The notes below the pieces were generated by a model. It searched no databases. It worked only from the letters and a program-made list of their open reading frames with translations, and had not been told where the DNA came from. The translations under genes and the position numbers were made by a program. A stretch of 64,000 nucleotides of DNA from assembly GCA_036785325.1 (NCBI GenBank), contig JAXIVH010000010.1, positions 5,968,284-6,032,283 of the forward strand, read 5' to 3'. The DNA comes from Urophycis tenuis (lineage: Eukaryota > Chordata > Actinopteri > Gadiformes > Phycidae). Positions 21,761 to 33,439 of the stretch are shown here, one piece after another (within the stretch, counting starts at the first letter, position 1; every line of letters starts with the position of its first letter).

Positions 21761-21786
21761 TGTGTGTGTGTGTGTGTGTGTGTGTA
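21761..21786. repeat. (TG)n microsatellite
   Basis: About 13 TG repeats, the unit 2 counterpart of 3818-3866. Confidence 0.9.
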
Positions 21787-21837
21787 TAACATATGTATAT
21801 CAAGTGTATCATTTACACACATCTTAAAAGCAGTGCA

Positions 21838-22790
21838 ATTCATTCCATGATGCGGATTGCTCTCTCTGTCTCAATGGTGCCAAACAAAGGATACTATTGA
21901 ATGATAAACAATGGCCGGGTGGCAATCACACTGGTTTCAAGAACCCATGTGAGTCAGATGCGGAAATCTTAATTATACCATAGTCATGACTCATAATGGT
22001 TCATTGCTTTTGGGGGTGGGGTGGAGGGATAAGGTGATGAAGCCCATCCACTAAATAATGCAGAAAAGCAAGGAGGAATATACCTCTGCTTTAGAAGAGC
22101 ACTTAATTTCTGTTCCAGTGTTTTGCAATGGACCCCTGAAAACAAATAGAGAATCAAATCAATGCTAGAATCGAATAAACGTTGTTTAAAAGGTGTAATA
22201 TCATTGTTTCTGGGATTCTTTGGTCCGTCCTGTTGCAGGTTACTCCAGAAAATTAAGTCCATCACAGGAAGTATGTTGGGCAGTTTGCCCCTCTTCCACT
22301 GGTGCACAAATATGTAAAAATGGTGATATTTCAGTTTATGGAAACACTGCTGGGGAAATATCTGCCCACCCTGATATATTTTATTCTTATTTTTCACCTT
22401 CACTACTCACTGTTTCTGCATCATATTGCATTGGCATATCAATGACACTGTATTCTTTTTTTATGGTCTAACCTATTTGGCGTGATCTTGTGTTTGGATG
22501 TCCTGAGCCAACTGAAGAAGGAATGTCTGTTGCTCCTCCAGACTAGATGCATCTTCACTGCCCGTGGTGAGTGAGAGATCTCTGGTCTGTGTAGATGATG
22601 TAGATGATGATGATTGATTAGTGGGCTTAGGTTCATGTCTGCCAATATAATGCTAACACCATTCACAGCATCGGACCACAACTGGACCCACCTGCAGAAT
22701 CCGGTCCAGTTCCTGAGCAATCTCTCTGAGGATGAGTTTAGATTCATCCAGGGTGAAGTCCACAGGCTCTGGTCCAGTGGGATCCACACT
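21838..22790 (-). pseudogene. B30.2 gene relic, unit 2
   Basis: Remains of the multi-exon B30.2 gene. About 50 bp of the PRY-SPRY exon end are left near 21840-21890, and the rest is deleted. The 52-nt exon (22084-22135) and part of the 138-nt exon (to about 22303) survive, and the 156-nt exon is missing. The 117-nt exon is at about 22473-22586, and its last codon has become TAG (22473-22475 on the + strand reads CTA). The 99-nt exon is intact at 22692-22790. Further up, 48-nt exon-like sequences occur twice (about 22880-22930 and 23068-23125). The deletions and the stop make this copy non-functional. Confidence 0.65.
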
Positions 22791-23166
22791 CTATGAAGGC
22801 GGTCATGAAAACAACTCAAACTACTGGTCAAAGTCCAACAATCATGCTGTTTATCTTCAAGACTGGCTGAATAACTTCATTCTCACCTTTGATTGTTTTC
22901 TCCTGCCGACAATTTTCAGGAGTCGTTCTGAAAGCTTCTGAATGCACACAATAACACAACAATCAACACAAACAATAAATGACATATCCAAGTCATGTTT
23001 TGTATTTATTATATTGAAGATTTTACTATCAAGTGTGTGAGCAGTGTGGCAGAGTAACGTCATTCTCACCTTTAGGTGTAATATATTGCAGATATTTTTC
23101 ACGAGTCGTTCTGACAGCTTTGCAAGGTCAACACAAAATACACAATCAATAAATGAACATGATGAT

Positions 23167-23190
23167 AACAACAAAAACAACAACAACAAT

Positions 23191-23253
<63 letters not shown>

Positions 23254-23272
23254 AATAATAATAATAATAATG
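23167..23272. repeat. (AAC)n/(AAT)n microsatellite
   Basis: About 105 bp of AAC units passing into AAT units. It marks the 3' end of an L2-like repeat that is split here by the L1-like LINE. Confidence 0.9.
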
Positions 23273-26200
23273 CTTTTTTTTTTTTTGGATCAAATTTTTA
23301 TTTTATTTTCTTTCAAACACAAAACAAATAATGATGTACAGTCACTGAACATACCGTTACATCAATCCCCCCCACCCCCCACACAGACACACCTAGAATA
23401 AGGGTAGAGAAAAAAAAAAAAAAAAAAAAAAAAAGGGACTACAGGGACAGTTAACATAGACTTGCTGAGTGATTCACGGTGCTAAGTGAGGTAGAACAGA
23501 TAAACAACGGACCACAAGGATCAGAGTGAGCCCTTCAATGTTTCAGCTGTAGCGAGCCACATATTCACATTTGCCTCTTTGGCCCCATTTATGCGGGCTG
23601 TCGATAGCTCCATATACACAACATCACGAAAAGTTAGAACCCACTGTCTGATGGTCAAAGTGTGAGGGGGCTTCCAGCGTACTGCGATCATCTTCTTAGC
23701 AGCTGTTAAACCTGCTAGCAATACACGTTTCTGACATTCAGGGGCTCGGAACGCCGAAAGATCATTTAATAATAACACTGGTATGGTCACAGGCACTGTC
23801 TCCGATATGAGTGCTGTCAGCTCAGCGGCCACACCCTGCCAAAATCGAGCAACGGGGGGGCATTCCCACACCATGTGGAGGAAAGTGCCAGGGGTTCCCA
23901 ATGTACACAGAGTGCATGAGGGATCATTGATGACTTTCATAAGATGTAGCTTACAAGGAGTCAGGTAGGTCCTGTGTATGAAATTATAATGGATCTGTTG
24001 GTGGTCAGGATTTCGAGAGGCGAGTTTGATATTGACCCACACCTTGTCCCAATCAAAATCCTCGTCCAGACCGGGGACATCGCCCCTCCACACCCTGTTT
24101 ACTGGGAACGTTTTGTAGGTGGCCTCAAGTAAGTATAAGTATAGAGTGGATACCATTCCCCTCGCAGCTCTTTAAGTAACAATCAATTCATGAAGTGGAT
24201 GTGTAGGCAGCGGGTGCTGCCAGGGTACCCTGTGTGCTTTAAGGGCTGCCCTCAGTTGCAAATAAAAAAAGAAGGACGTGCCTGGCATATTGAAGCTATT
24301 CTTAATGTCTTGAAAGGAGCGTAAACCATCTAAGTCGAAAATATCACCCAAAAAATGTATCCCTCCTTTTTCCCACTGAGAGTAGGTGACAGGTCTCCCC
24401 CAAATCAGTAAACCTTTATTATTAAAAATAGGAGACTGCAGGTGCCATCTGCAAGATATATTACAAATCCTTTCCGCTGAGCGCCAGACCTGGATCAGAT
24501 GAGTCACAATGGGGCCGCAACGTAATTGACTTTGCTGTACAGAAATATTTGCAAATAAAACGTCTGCCAAAGACCACGGGTGCACCATCCTTTCTTCCAT
24601 TGTACGCCAAGAAACTGCCGACTGAGAGTCAAACCATGTGACAAGGGGTCTAAGAGTGAAGGACCAGTGGTAAAGTTTAAAGTTGGGCACCGCTAAGCCC
24701 CCATCTAATCTCCTGCGCTGGACAGTGGCAAATCTAAGACGGGGTCTCTTCCCATTCCATATGAATTTCGAAACGGCCGCATGAAGCTTACCCCAGTATC
24801 CAGCAGGGGGAGAGAGGGGGACCATGGAGCTGACAAAATTTATTCTGGGCACTACATTCATTTTGACAATAGAAATGCGTGCCTGGAGTGAGTTGGGCAG
24901 GCTGGCCCATCTTTCTAAATCACCCAAGACTTTGTTCAGTGATTCAGTATAATTGTGCTTCACAATAAGATGTAGAGAGGAAAATATTTCGATGCCCAGG
25001 TATTTAAAATGTGGAACGGAGGGAATATTGGAGGGCAAAGGAGAGGTCTTGGCCGCTTCATTCAGTGGCAGCAAAGCTGACTTTGACCTATTGATTTTAA
25101 ACCCTGATAGCGCACCAAACTCATCCAACATTGATAAAAGGTGGGGGGCAGACTGCAACGGGTCTCCCAGAAAGACTAAAATGTCGTCAGCGTAAAGTGC
25201 CAGGTGATGGTGTGTGTTATGAACAGTTATGGGTTTAATAACTGATGATAACCGGATCATCTGCGCCAAGGGTTCAAGCGATAGAGCAAACAGCGTCGGG
25301 CTCAAAGGGCAGCCTTGACGAGATGATCTAGACACTGGGAACAGAGTGGAGCAAATGTTACCAGTAAGAACCATTGCAGAGGGATTTGAATATAACAACT
25401 GTATCATTTTTATAAAGCTTTCTCCAAAACCCATCGCTCCCAAAACCGACCACAAAAAGGACCACTCAAGGCGGTCGAAAGCCTTCATCGCGTCTAGGGA
25501 TAAAACAGCTGCCGGAGTTTTAAGGTCTGCTGCTGCGTCAATTATATGCAGCAGTCGGCGGACATTGTCAGAGGCCATACGTGACTTCATAAAGCCGGTC
25601 TGGTCACAGTGAACTAGTGATGATATATGAGGTTGCAGGCGACGGGAGAGTGCCTTGGCATATATTTTAACATCGGCATTCAACAGGCTAAGGGGCCTAT
25701 AACTACTACATTCTGCTGGGTTTTTATCTTTCTTCAGTAGTAAGCTTATTACAGCTATATTGACATCCCTAGAGAAAGCACCTTTCTCTATTGAAAAGTG
25801 GATCATACTGAGAAGCAATGGGCCAAGGAGGTCCCAAAAAGCGGCGTAAAATTCTGGTGGAATGCCGTCGAGCCCGGTTGATTTGCCCCTTTGCATACTT
25901 AGCACAGCCTTTTTAAGTTCCTCAAGAGAAATCGGTCCTTCTAAATCATTTGCCTCCTCCACTGCAAGGCGAGGTAACTGTAATTGAGCCAAAAAATCGT
26001 CACACTTGTCTTTGTCGAGAGATATATCTGATTTGTACAGGTCAGAGTAAAAACTACGAAAAGTGTTGTTGATCTGTGTTGGATCAGTGGTGATACCTCC
26101 TGACTGTAATTTGACTGAAGAAATATCGGAGAACTGCTCATTTGACCTAATCTTCATCGCCAACAGGTGGCTGGGCCTTGACCCATGAAAATAATACCGT

Positions 26201-26287
26201 TGCCTGGTCCTATGGATTAAAAACTCTGACTGGCGTCTGAGGATGATGTTAATGTCTTTTCTTACCACCTCATGCTGTGAAACTATA
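23273..26287 (-). mobile_element. 5'-truncated L1-like LINE
   Basis: The poly(A) tail appears as a T run at 23273-23287 and the body runs on the - strand to about 26287. It interrupts the AAT tract of an L2-like repeat, and the word ATAATAATGC or a close form flanks both sides (about 23262-23271 and 26288-26297), consistent with a target duplication. An A run at 23411-23434 lies inside the 3' region. The endonuclease part of ORF2 is absent, the usual result of incomplete reverse transcription. Confidence 0.85.
23521..26268 (-). pseudogene. L1-like ORF2: reverse transcriptase with one in-frame stop
   Basis: About 915 codons in one frame, broken only by TAA at 24172-24174. The upstream part (to 26268, 698 residues) holds the non-LTR reverse transcriptase: SSYRPLSLLNADVKI, MKAFDRLEW, SRQGCPLSPTLFAL and the catalytic YADD. 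The downstream part (from 24156) holds the C-terminal region with a cysteine-histidine motif (CTLCTLGTPGTFLHMVWEC). FDRLEW and the domain order fit the L1/Tx1 group. The N-terminal endonuclease is lost by truncation. With the 5' truncation and the stop, this copy cannot be autonomous. Confidence 0.85.
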
Positions 26288-26640
26288 ATAATGCATTTTG
26301 TTTAAAGGCGCCTTTCAAAGCACTCAAGCACTCACCCTACAGACAAGTACATAAAAAAAAAAAAAAAAAAAAAAAAAGCAAGTAGTGAGTAACAGTGGCA
26401 TACTCTGTCAGTGTGGGACACTGGTGCCAGGCTGTGAAGGGTCTTGAAAGTAAGGAGTAGAATCTTAAAATCAATGCGTGATTTGATAGGGAGCCAGTAA
26501 AGTTGCTGCAGGGCAGGAGTGATGTGTTCAATAGGTGGAGTGCTGGTGATGATACAGGCGGCTGCGTTCTAAACCAGTTGGAGTTTATATATGAACATAT
26601 CCAATAGATGTTTTGCATTTCTTAAATTAACACCCAGCTA
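26288..26640 (-). repeat. L2-like LINE 3' end, continued after the L1-like insertion
   Basis: Resumes at AATAATGCATTTTGTTTAAAGG, then a long A run (about 26346-26377) and the LINE C-terminal region read on the - strand (GGGAGCCAGTAAAGTTGCTG). It is the other half of the element split at 23272. Confidence 0.7.
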
Positions 26641-28580
26641 AAAAACTTAAATTAACCAAACTGATAACAGAGGGTCTCAAATGTCAATCCAGGGGTTTTG
26701 CCTGCCCGCAAGACCTGTATTTCGCACCCTGATTTTAAGTTTCTGGTAGCTTACGAGTATCTCACCCTTCTCCGTCGAAAACATGGCGGGAGAAAGGAGG
26801 CTGATCCATTTCTACGAGTTTTTTCGTTTTTAGGACCAAAGTTGTTGCAACTGCACGCAGACCCGTTTTCCTCTGGAAAACATCATGAAAGCAAAGCAGA
26901 CGGATTTCAGTTTTTTTTTTTTTTTTTTCAAACTATCAGTATTATGACTAAAACTACTTTTTCATACAGGTGTATTCAGAGCTGTTTTAAAAGTGTTTAA
27001 AATAAACCAACCGTCTTTTTTCATCTTTTGTCTTCACACGTTACGTCTCCTGACGAAAATCCGCTCCTCCGAGCTTCAGTTTGGTTTGTTTCAGCAGGTA
27101 GGCCTACTGCAATCCAATGTGAACTGTGGCAGTCTGCACACCACCTGATACATTGAATACAATGCATTCAGGACACTGTGAGGTTGTATTTTGTGTAGCC
27201 CCACCTACACAGTTTGTCACTCAAAGCATACGTTTGGTTTGTTTCTGGTAATCCAACCAACTGAACCGTGACAATTGGCATAACAACCAGACAAACCTGT
27301 TGACTGAACTTTTATGTTTATAGCCCTGCCCAGCGCTATTTGTCTCTCTGTACCCCGCCGAACAGTCTGGAATTTCAAGTAGAAGTCGTTCATTGTCATA
27401 GCATCACTTACAGTCTTACTTAAAGTATGACCGCACGTCATAGTGACGTGCGGATGACGTGCGTTTAGGGGAAATTATGAGAACAAAATAACTGTAGCGG
27501 CGATCAACAACAGAAAATGCCACTTCGGGGGACCTCGAAAATATGAAAGAAACAAAAGTACAAACAACACGATAGAAACCAGTGAATGAATGAATGAAAC
27601 TTTGAATATACTTTATGAATCTTACATGTTACAGTGATTAATACAGCAGCAATATTTTTTTTTAATTCCATAGTAATTATCTCCGTAAGGCATAATCTCA
27701 TTATGCATTTGACTGTCCGTCCGCAGTCCGCTGTTAACGTGCCCAAAGCTGACAATGTGTTGCCGATCATCAAATATGTTTAATACTCAAATAAATATTC
27801 AGCCTGCATTGGTCTATGAATGTGGGTGATTCGTATTGTATCTGAACAATATATGAAGAGCTTCTCCTTCAGTTCACGAAATCCGTGTAGCCGCAGCAGC
27901 TTCTCCAGTCCCGGAGAAGTGCCGCGTCAGAGCGCAGTGCCAATACGCACGGTCATTCACTGTGTGAAGAATGCTATTGTTGCCAGGCACGAGACTTTAT
28001 GGTTTTGATGTGAGGCTGACGTCACTGCACTCCGGTAATGCAATTCATGGTGGCAGTGATGTGGGTTACCACTTCGGCAATTATCCTCCATGCGCAAAAA
28101 AGTACCCGAAGTGACACTAATGCCCTTCACACACTTTACTTATCCAGGTGATACAAATCTGCTTCTCCGTGCATACATTTGGTTTGTTTCAGCCAACTAA
28201 TTGCGAACCGTGGCAGTTGAACCAAAATTTAGCTTTGAAATACGTGTTGTGTAATAAAATAGATACTTTTGGTTATTTCATCACCAGAAAATAGTCCTAA
28301 ACAGGGCCAGGCCTGCTGAGAAGCACACATTATGCAGATATACGATGAAGCTCCTCACAGTGCACTGCACCATGCTGCCCTCTTGAGGTAAGGGAAGGTA
28401 AGGTCCCATGGAACGATTTACAAATGGGGTTCGGCTGATAAATGACCACATTATCAAAACTGTAGCTCTGAAAATTATTTAAATGTTTCACAAGGCATTT
28501 TACTAAGGATGTTTCCATTAGATGTATTTGTTTGACTTTCATCCTTTTAAGTTTCCATGACAACGCCGAAACAATATGCT
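26641..28580. other. Non-coding stretch, unit 2
   Basis: The first half matches 14600-15900 and 39180-39800. From about 27970 onward it matches 40150-40780 in unit 3 almost exactly. No reliable coding frame is seen. Confidence 0.5.
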
Positions 28581-28589
28581 TAAGCAATG

Positions 28590-28678
28590 TAGCCTGGGAA
28601 TTCCCATGCTGCTTTGCGCGCGATTTCATTCTCACTGCAAAGACATCTCATCGAGATGTGGACGCGTCAGCCAGGCTA
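28590..28678. mobile_element. 89-bp MITE, present in unit 2 only
   Basis: Starts TAGCCTGG and ends CCAGGCTA, perfect 8-bp terminal inverted repeats. It is flanked by the direct repeat TAAGCAATG (28581-28589 and 28679-28687). The nearly identical unit 3 has the empty site near 40780. An 8-9 bp duplication fits a hAT-like element. Confidence 0.85.
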
Positions 28679-28687
28679 TAAGCAATG

Positions 28688-29276
28688 TGGAAGTCAAGAA
28701 TATTGAAATATCAGCTGATCAAGTTGAGGAAAGTTATTATTACTATTACATTATTATCATTGTACAATTGATTGTATAACTTAGATGTTAGCTTAATAAA
28801 CCACGACGAGCTTTGCCGTTGTTGGAAAGGCAAAGCCAAGGTTGCCTACTTGAAGTATACTTACTTGAAGAGCTTAATTATTCTTCATTCTTATCATGGT
28901 GAATAGTGTCACCTGGCTGGAAACATCTCAGGAGATTAACTTTGCTGACTTCAAGTTCACATCACATATCACATCACATCACATCACTCACCACTACCAG
29001 AAGCAGGAATCCAATAAGAGTGAAAAGAGAAAGAGCAGCTCCATTCCATTTGGATTTTATAAACTTAGCGATAGACAAGAGAAATGGTCGTCTGTAATTA
29101 ACTGCATTGTCAATGAATGACTTACAACACAACTGGAATATAGGCCTACACTAAAGTAACAAGTAGAAAGGAATACCAGAATCTGAAACATGTAAGCACA
29201 CACACATTGGAGGACAGTTTGGGTGACTTTCAGCATCCACAATGGCCTCCTGTTTTCCTGTGTGTTGCCCTCTACC
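28688..29276. other. Non-coding stretch shared by units 2 and 3
   Basis: Nearly identical to 40792-41381. Contains a short ATCAC/ACATC-rich run near 28960-28990. Small frames are not supported. Confidence 0.5.
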
Positions 29277-30003
29277 ATAACAACAACAACAACAACAATA
29301 ATAATAATAATAATAATGCATTCTATTTAAAGGCGCCTTTCAAAGCACTCAAGGACACCTTACAAGACATTCATAAACAACATAACGTAAACATAAACGC
29401 TTACCGTACCGTGCTATTTCTTTGTGTATGCTATTACTTCTATGATGTATGTATATTTTTGTATATTTATGTATATTGTTACATATGTTTATATTAGATA
29501 TTTACATTTCTATATGCTACTGTTCAGTACTCTTCTTCACTTCTGCACTGCCTTTCTTTTCCCGGAGTAACAAATGCAATTTCCCTCAAGAATCATTAAA
29601 GTATTTCTGTCTGTCTGTGTTTACAAGGATAGCAGTGCAGGTTGATGTAAGTGAGGGATGAAGACGATTGATGTTGCGTATATGAAAGTAAGCAGACCGA
29701 GTAACATTATTGATGGGGGTCTCGACAGGTAAAGTGCTGTTCAAGATGACACCCAAGCTCTTTACCTGAGGGGAAGGGCAGTGGCATTGTTGAACATGTC
29801 GATGTCATTGATGGACATGGAAAAGTGTTGCTAAGGTGAATTTGGTGCCGATAAGGAGGACTTCAGTTTTGTTGCTGTTGAATTTGCGTTCATTTCCAGT
29901 AGGCAGACGGACAGAACTTTGGGTGGTAGAGTGGCAGTAGGCTTAGTGGAAATGTACAGCTGGGTATCATCAGCGTAACAGTGGAATTGAATGTGACATT
30001 TCC
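29277..30003 (-). mobile_element. L2-like LINE fragment with RT remnant, unit 2
   Basis: An AAC/AAT tract and the LINE 3' end (TTTAAAGGCGCCTTTC) at 29277-29375, another LINE-end module near 29570-29615, then - strand coding remains at 29640-30003. The latter include the reverse transcriptase motif HCYADDTQLYIS and the following VKSLGVILNSTL. The ORF is broken and chimeric. The same block is at 41382-42105 in unit 3. Confidence 0.7.
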
Positions 30004-30020
30004 TAAGCATATAGTCCCAC

Positions 30021-30255
30021 CTGCAGTATCCGGTCCAGTTCCTGATCAATCTCTCTGAGGATGAGTTTAGATTCATACAGGGTGAAGTCCACAGGCTCTG
30101 GTCCAGTGGGATCCACACTCTATGAAGGAGGTCATGAGAACAACTCAAGCTACTGATCAAAGTCCAACAATCATGCTGAGTAGCTGGCAGAGTAACTTCA
30201 TTCTCACCTTTTGGTGTAATATCTTGCAGACAATTTTCATGAGTCGTTCTGACAG
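30021..30255 (-). pseudogene. Second copy of the 99-nt and 48-nt B30.2-gene exons, unit 2
   Basis: The 99-nt exon (30021-30119) and 48-nt exon (30208-30255) of the B30.2 gene are repeated here with their splice sites. They are separated from the first pair by about 7 kb including the LINE. Changes include FTLYESK for FTLDESK and REIDQEL for REIAQEL. The same extra pair is in unit 3 (42112-42210, 42299-42346). Confidence 0.55.
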
Positions 30256-30293
30256 CTTTGCAAGGCACACAAATTACACAATCAATAAATGAA

Positions 30294-30726
30294 AATAATA
30301 ATAATAATAATAACAACAACAACAACAACAACAACATAAATAATAATAATAATGATGCATTTTATTTAAAGGTGCCTTTCAAAGCACTCAAGGACACCTT
30401 ACAGACAAGTTAAAATACATAAATAAATAAATAAATAAATAAAATAAACAAGTAGTGAGTAACAGTGGCATACTTTGTCAGTGTGTGACAGAGTATGCCT
30501 CTCGTAATAAGTGTGTTTCTAGGCACGATTCAAAGGTGGAGACAGAGTCAGAAGTGTGAATGTCTGATGGGAGAGAATTCCACAGGCGGGGAGCAGATCA
30601 GCTAAAAGCTCTTGACCCCATGGTGGATAGGTTGGCAGATGGAGCTGAGAGCTGGATGGCAGAAGAGGATCGGACAGGGTGTGAAGGTGTGTGGATGTGG
30701 ATGAGTTCTTGTGGTTCTTGTGGTGC
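30294..30726 (-). repeat. L2-like LINE 3' part, left of the solo LTR, unit 2
   Basis: AAT/AAC tract (30294-30353), then TTTAAAGGTGCCTTTC and the C-terminal coding region of the LINE on the - strand. The element continues after the solo LTR at 31370-31600. Confidence 0.7.
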
Positions 30727-31364
30727 TGTTACGACCCCGGCTTGTGAAGGAAAAGGAGGTGTAACACGTTTTGTGGAACTAAAAGAAATGGTAATTTATT
30801 TACCACTGTTGGTGAACGTAAACAAATAATAAAATAAGAAAACATCGACCCTCAGGTCAACAGCCAACGGAAAATATCCCTCTCACAGTGAGCGGGCACA
30901 AATGATCTCTTTTAACAAAATAACAACTGAAAATCACCCCCACGAGGAATACAAATACCATAAACCCAAAAGAGCCACGCAGGACCAAACTAATCAAATA
31001 AAATGGCAAAAACCCGAAAACGGAAAACCAAAACTAAAGCCCCCAAGATAGTACACACAAATGTTCTCTAAACCGGGTATCAATAACTGGAAAAATGCGA
31101 GCAACACTAAACACACGCACATCCCCTCCGATGTTCGTCTGGGAGAGCCGTTCAGCCTCCGTTTAAGTAGTCTGCGGCTGAGGTGTTCAATGGGGATTGG
31201 CCAGCGGCGCAGCCAACCATCTCTCTCGGGGGAGCCCATTCAGGTCCTGCGGGGGGGGGGGGGGGGGGGGGGGGTGGGGGCGAAGTCACCAGGGCCCAGC
31301 AGGGAGAAGAGACGGGCTGTAGCAGGAGGAGGCGGTGGGGCTTTGCACAGTGGCATCCGTAACA
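30727..31364. mobile_element. Solo LTR, unit 2
   Basis: 638 bp, starting TGTTACG and ending CGTAACA, so TG...CA ends with a short inverted repeat. It is flanked by a 5-bp target duplication GGTGC (30722-30726, 31365-31369) and interrupts an L2-like LINE. No internal retroelement genes are present. A 24-base G run lies at 31251-31274. The same insertion is at 42790-43415 in unit 3, so it predates that duplication. Confidence 0.85.
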
Positions 31365-31369
31365 GGTGC

Positions 31370-31600
31370 TAGGTTGTGAAGGATCTGGAAAGTAAGGAGT
31401 AGAATCTTAAAACCAATGCATGTTTGATAGGGAGCCAGTGGAGTTGCTGCAGAGCAGAAGTGATGTGTTCAATAGATGATAGATGGTAATGATACAGGCG
31501 GCTATGTCCTGGACCAGTTGGAGTTTATATATGAACATATCCAAGAGATGTTTTGCATTTTTTAAATTAACACCCAGCTGAATTAACCAAACTGATAACA
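31370..31600 (-). repeat. L2-like LINE, right of the solo LTR, unit 2
   Basis: The rest of the LINE C-terminal region (GGGAGCCAGTGGAGTTGCTG, GGACCAGTTGGAGTTTATAT) read on the - strand. Confidence 0.7.
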
Positions 31601-31664
31601 ATTTGAGTTGTATATGTTGTATATCTCCTTGCTGTTGCCCTGTGGGCCATGGCAACAATGCATA

Positions 31665-31669
<5 letters not shown>

Positions 31670-31697
<28 letters not shown>
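31670..31697. repeat. (AC)n microsatellite before copy C
   Basis: About 14 AC repeats. The same tract, a little shorter, precedes copy D (43719-43742). Confidence 0.9.
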
Positions 31698-31699
<2 letters not shown>

Positions 31700-31945
31700 T
31701 ATTGCGTATTTATCTAAGAAGAATTTGTGAGTAATTAATCATTAGCATGGTCGCCAAAATTAATTCAGTGGCATTGACACCATGTGGTAATAGGCCTATT
31801 CACCTATTTATTATGTTCCATATGTATTTTTTGAAATAATAATTTTTTGTTGACTGTAAGGTGTCTTTTTTAATTCAGAAATCTTGTCACCATCATTTGG
31901 AGACCCACTTTGAAGTGGTTGAACTGTTTGTTTCATGTATTGCAG

Positions 31946-32740
31946 GCAGGTTGGTGTCCTGCTGGGGCAGCCAGGGCTGTGTGGAGAAGCACCTGTTCTT
32001 CAACATGTCGGTCCTGCAGCCTGTGGAGCAGCTCTCTCTGGCCCGGCTGGAGGTCAAGTTTCAGTGGGGCGCGCTAAAGGCCCCAGGGTTCTTCCTGGGG
32101 CCCCGGGCCCTCAACGTGTCCCTGTATAAAGTAGTCCGGGCCACTCTCAGGGGAGCCAGCCACGAAGCCAACCGTAGGCTCCTGCTGTCCCAGTCGGTGG
32201 CGCTGGGACCCGAGCCCGCCTCCCTCACGCTGGACCTGACCTCCCTGGCGGAGACCTGGCGCAGAGGGGGTCGCAACTACGGCCTGGTGCTGGCGCTGCG
32301 GCCGCAGGGCCCCGACCCGGAGGAGGAGCTCCTCCCCTTCCAGCCCGGCAACGCTGTAGCCGGTGGCCACGGCCGCGTCCGCTCCGCCGCCGGCCGTCCA
32401 CGCCGCGCTGGTGGCCGTGTCGCTCAACCCCGAGCAGTGCCGCGCCAGACGGAGGCGGAGCGCCGTCCACCTGCCCGTGACGCCCAGCAACGTGTGCAAG
32501 CCGCGGCGCCTCTACATCGACTTCAAGGACGTGGGCTGGCAGGACTGGATCATCGCGCCGCAGGGCTACCTGGCCAACTACTGCCATGGCGAGTGCCCCT
32601 TCCCGCTCAGCGAGAGCCTGAACGGCACCAACCACGCCATCCTGCAGTCGCCCATCTCCATGCTGTACTACGACAACAACGACAACGTGGTGCTGCGGCA
32701 CTACCAGGACATGGTGGTGGACGAGTGCGGCTGTCGATGA
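31946..32740 (+). pseudogene. gdf3/Vg1-like exon 2, copy C (pseudogene)
   Basis: Acceptor and prodomain part are kept, but two deletions break the exon. About 8 bp are missing near 32350, so the prodomain frame shifts before the cleavage site and the mature region is read only in another frame (32363-32740). A 63-bp deletion at 32648-32649 removes 21 mature residues, including the adjacent cysteine pair, one of which normally makes the link between subunits. At the first deletion there is also a CAG to TAG change, masked here by the frameshift. The 3'UTR is interrupted by a 514-bp insertion, after which AATAAA is found at 33376-33381. The copy groups with D in its upstream sequence and prodomain end. 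Confidence 0.88.
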
Positions 32741-32751
32741 GTGTGCGAGGA

Positions 32752-33265
32752 CCAAGCGGCAACATTCCATGCTGAAAAATGAAGCCCATGCGGAAGTGCA
32801 AAAACTTGCAGTTCCTCGACAGGCCGCTTGAGGCTGGCTGCAGAAGGGAGTCAACTCCCATAGACACCCATGTTAAAATGTCCAACTTTACAGCCAAAAT
32901 AAACATGTTTACAGCCTGGTTCAAAAACGGTTTTGGTGTCTTTCAGTAGTGTTCGAGTCCATGACAACTGTGAGGGGGGTGAATTTTTTTAGAATCCATT
33001 ATTTCAATGCACAGAGAAGGATTTATTTTATGAATAATTAAGGGCGTGGTCAACTTGATTGGCAGCTCTCATCTGTCATCACGGCATGACCTTCACGGAT
33101 TCGAGGCTTTGATTGGTCTGGCCGGAGGTAGGCGGGCTTAGAACACAGACTGAAATGTCCAATATGGCGGCGCCCTGAAGCCCCATTTTAGGCTTCATCT
33201 CCGCTGTTAAGAATGTCTATGGGTGACGTCACGGAGGGTTTGTCCATATATATATACAGTCTATG
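32752..33265. mobile_element. 514-bp insertion in the copy C 3'UTR
   Basis: Begins CCAAGCGGCAACATTCC and ends ATATATATACAGTCTATG. It is flanked by a direct repeat GCGAGGA (32745-32751, 33266-33272), while the other copies run straight through GTGCGAGGACGCG. It is non-coding and looks like a non-autonomous DNA transposon common in fish. The family name is uncertain. Confidence 0.7.
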
Positions 33266-33439
33266 GCGAGGACGCGTCTGGGCAACACGAGTGCTCAAGA
33301 CCCTGGTGGTGGGACAGGGGTCCGGAAGTTTTACATTTTGCGTAGGATACTTTTTGTTTTGTGTTTTTTTTTTAAAATAAAGAACTGTGTTGTGGAAAGT
33401 ACTGTTCACATTCGTTTTTTTTATGTTTGGTATATTCGT

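Noticed and set aside
23044..23331. Poly-asparagine frame (and poly-leucine, poly-cysteine and poly-threonine frames on other frames)
   Set aside because: Translations of the AAC/AAT microsatellite. The same happens at 14147, 29207, 30200 and 41310.
28960..28990. Short ACATC/ATCAC-rich run as a binding-site cluster
   Set aside because: Simple low-complexity repeat, also in unit 3. No known site is recognised.
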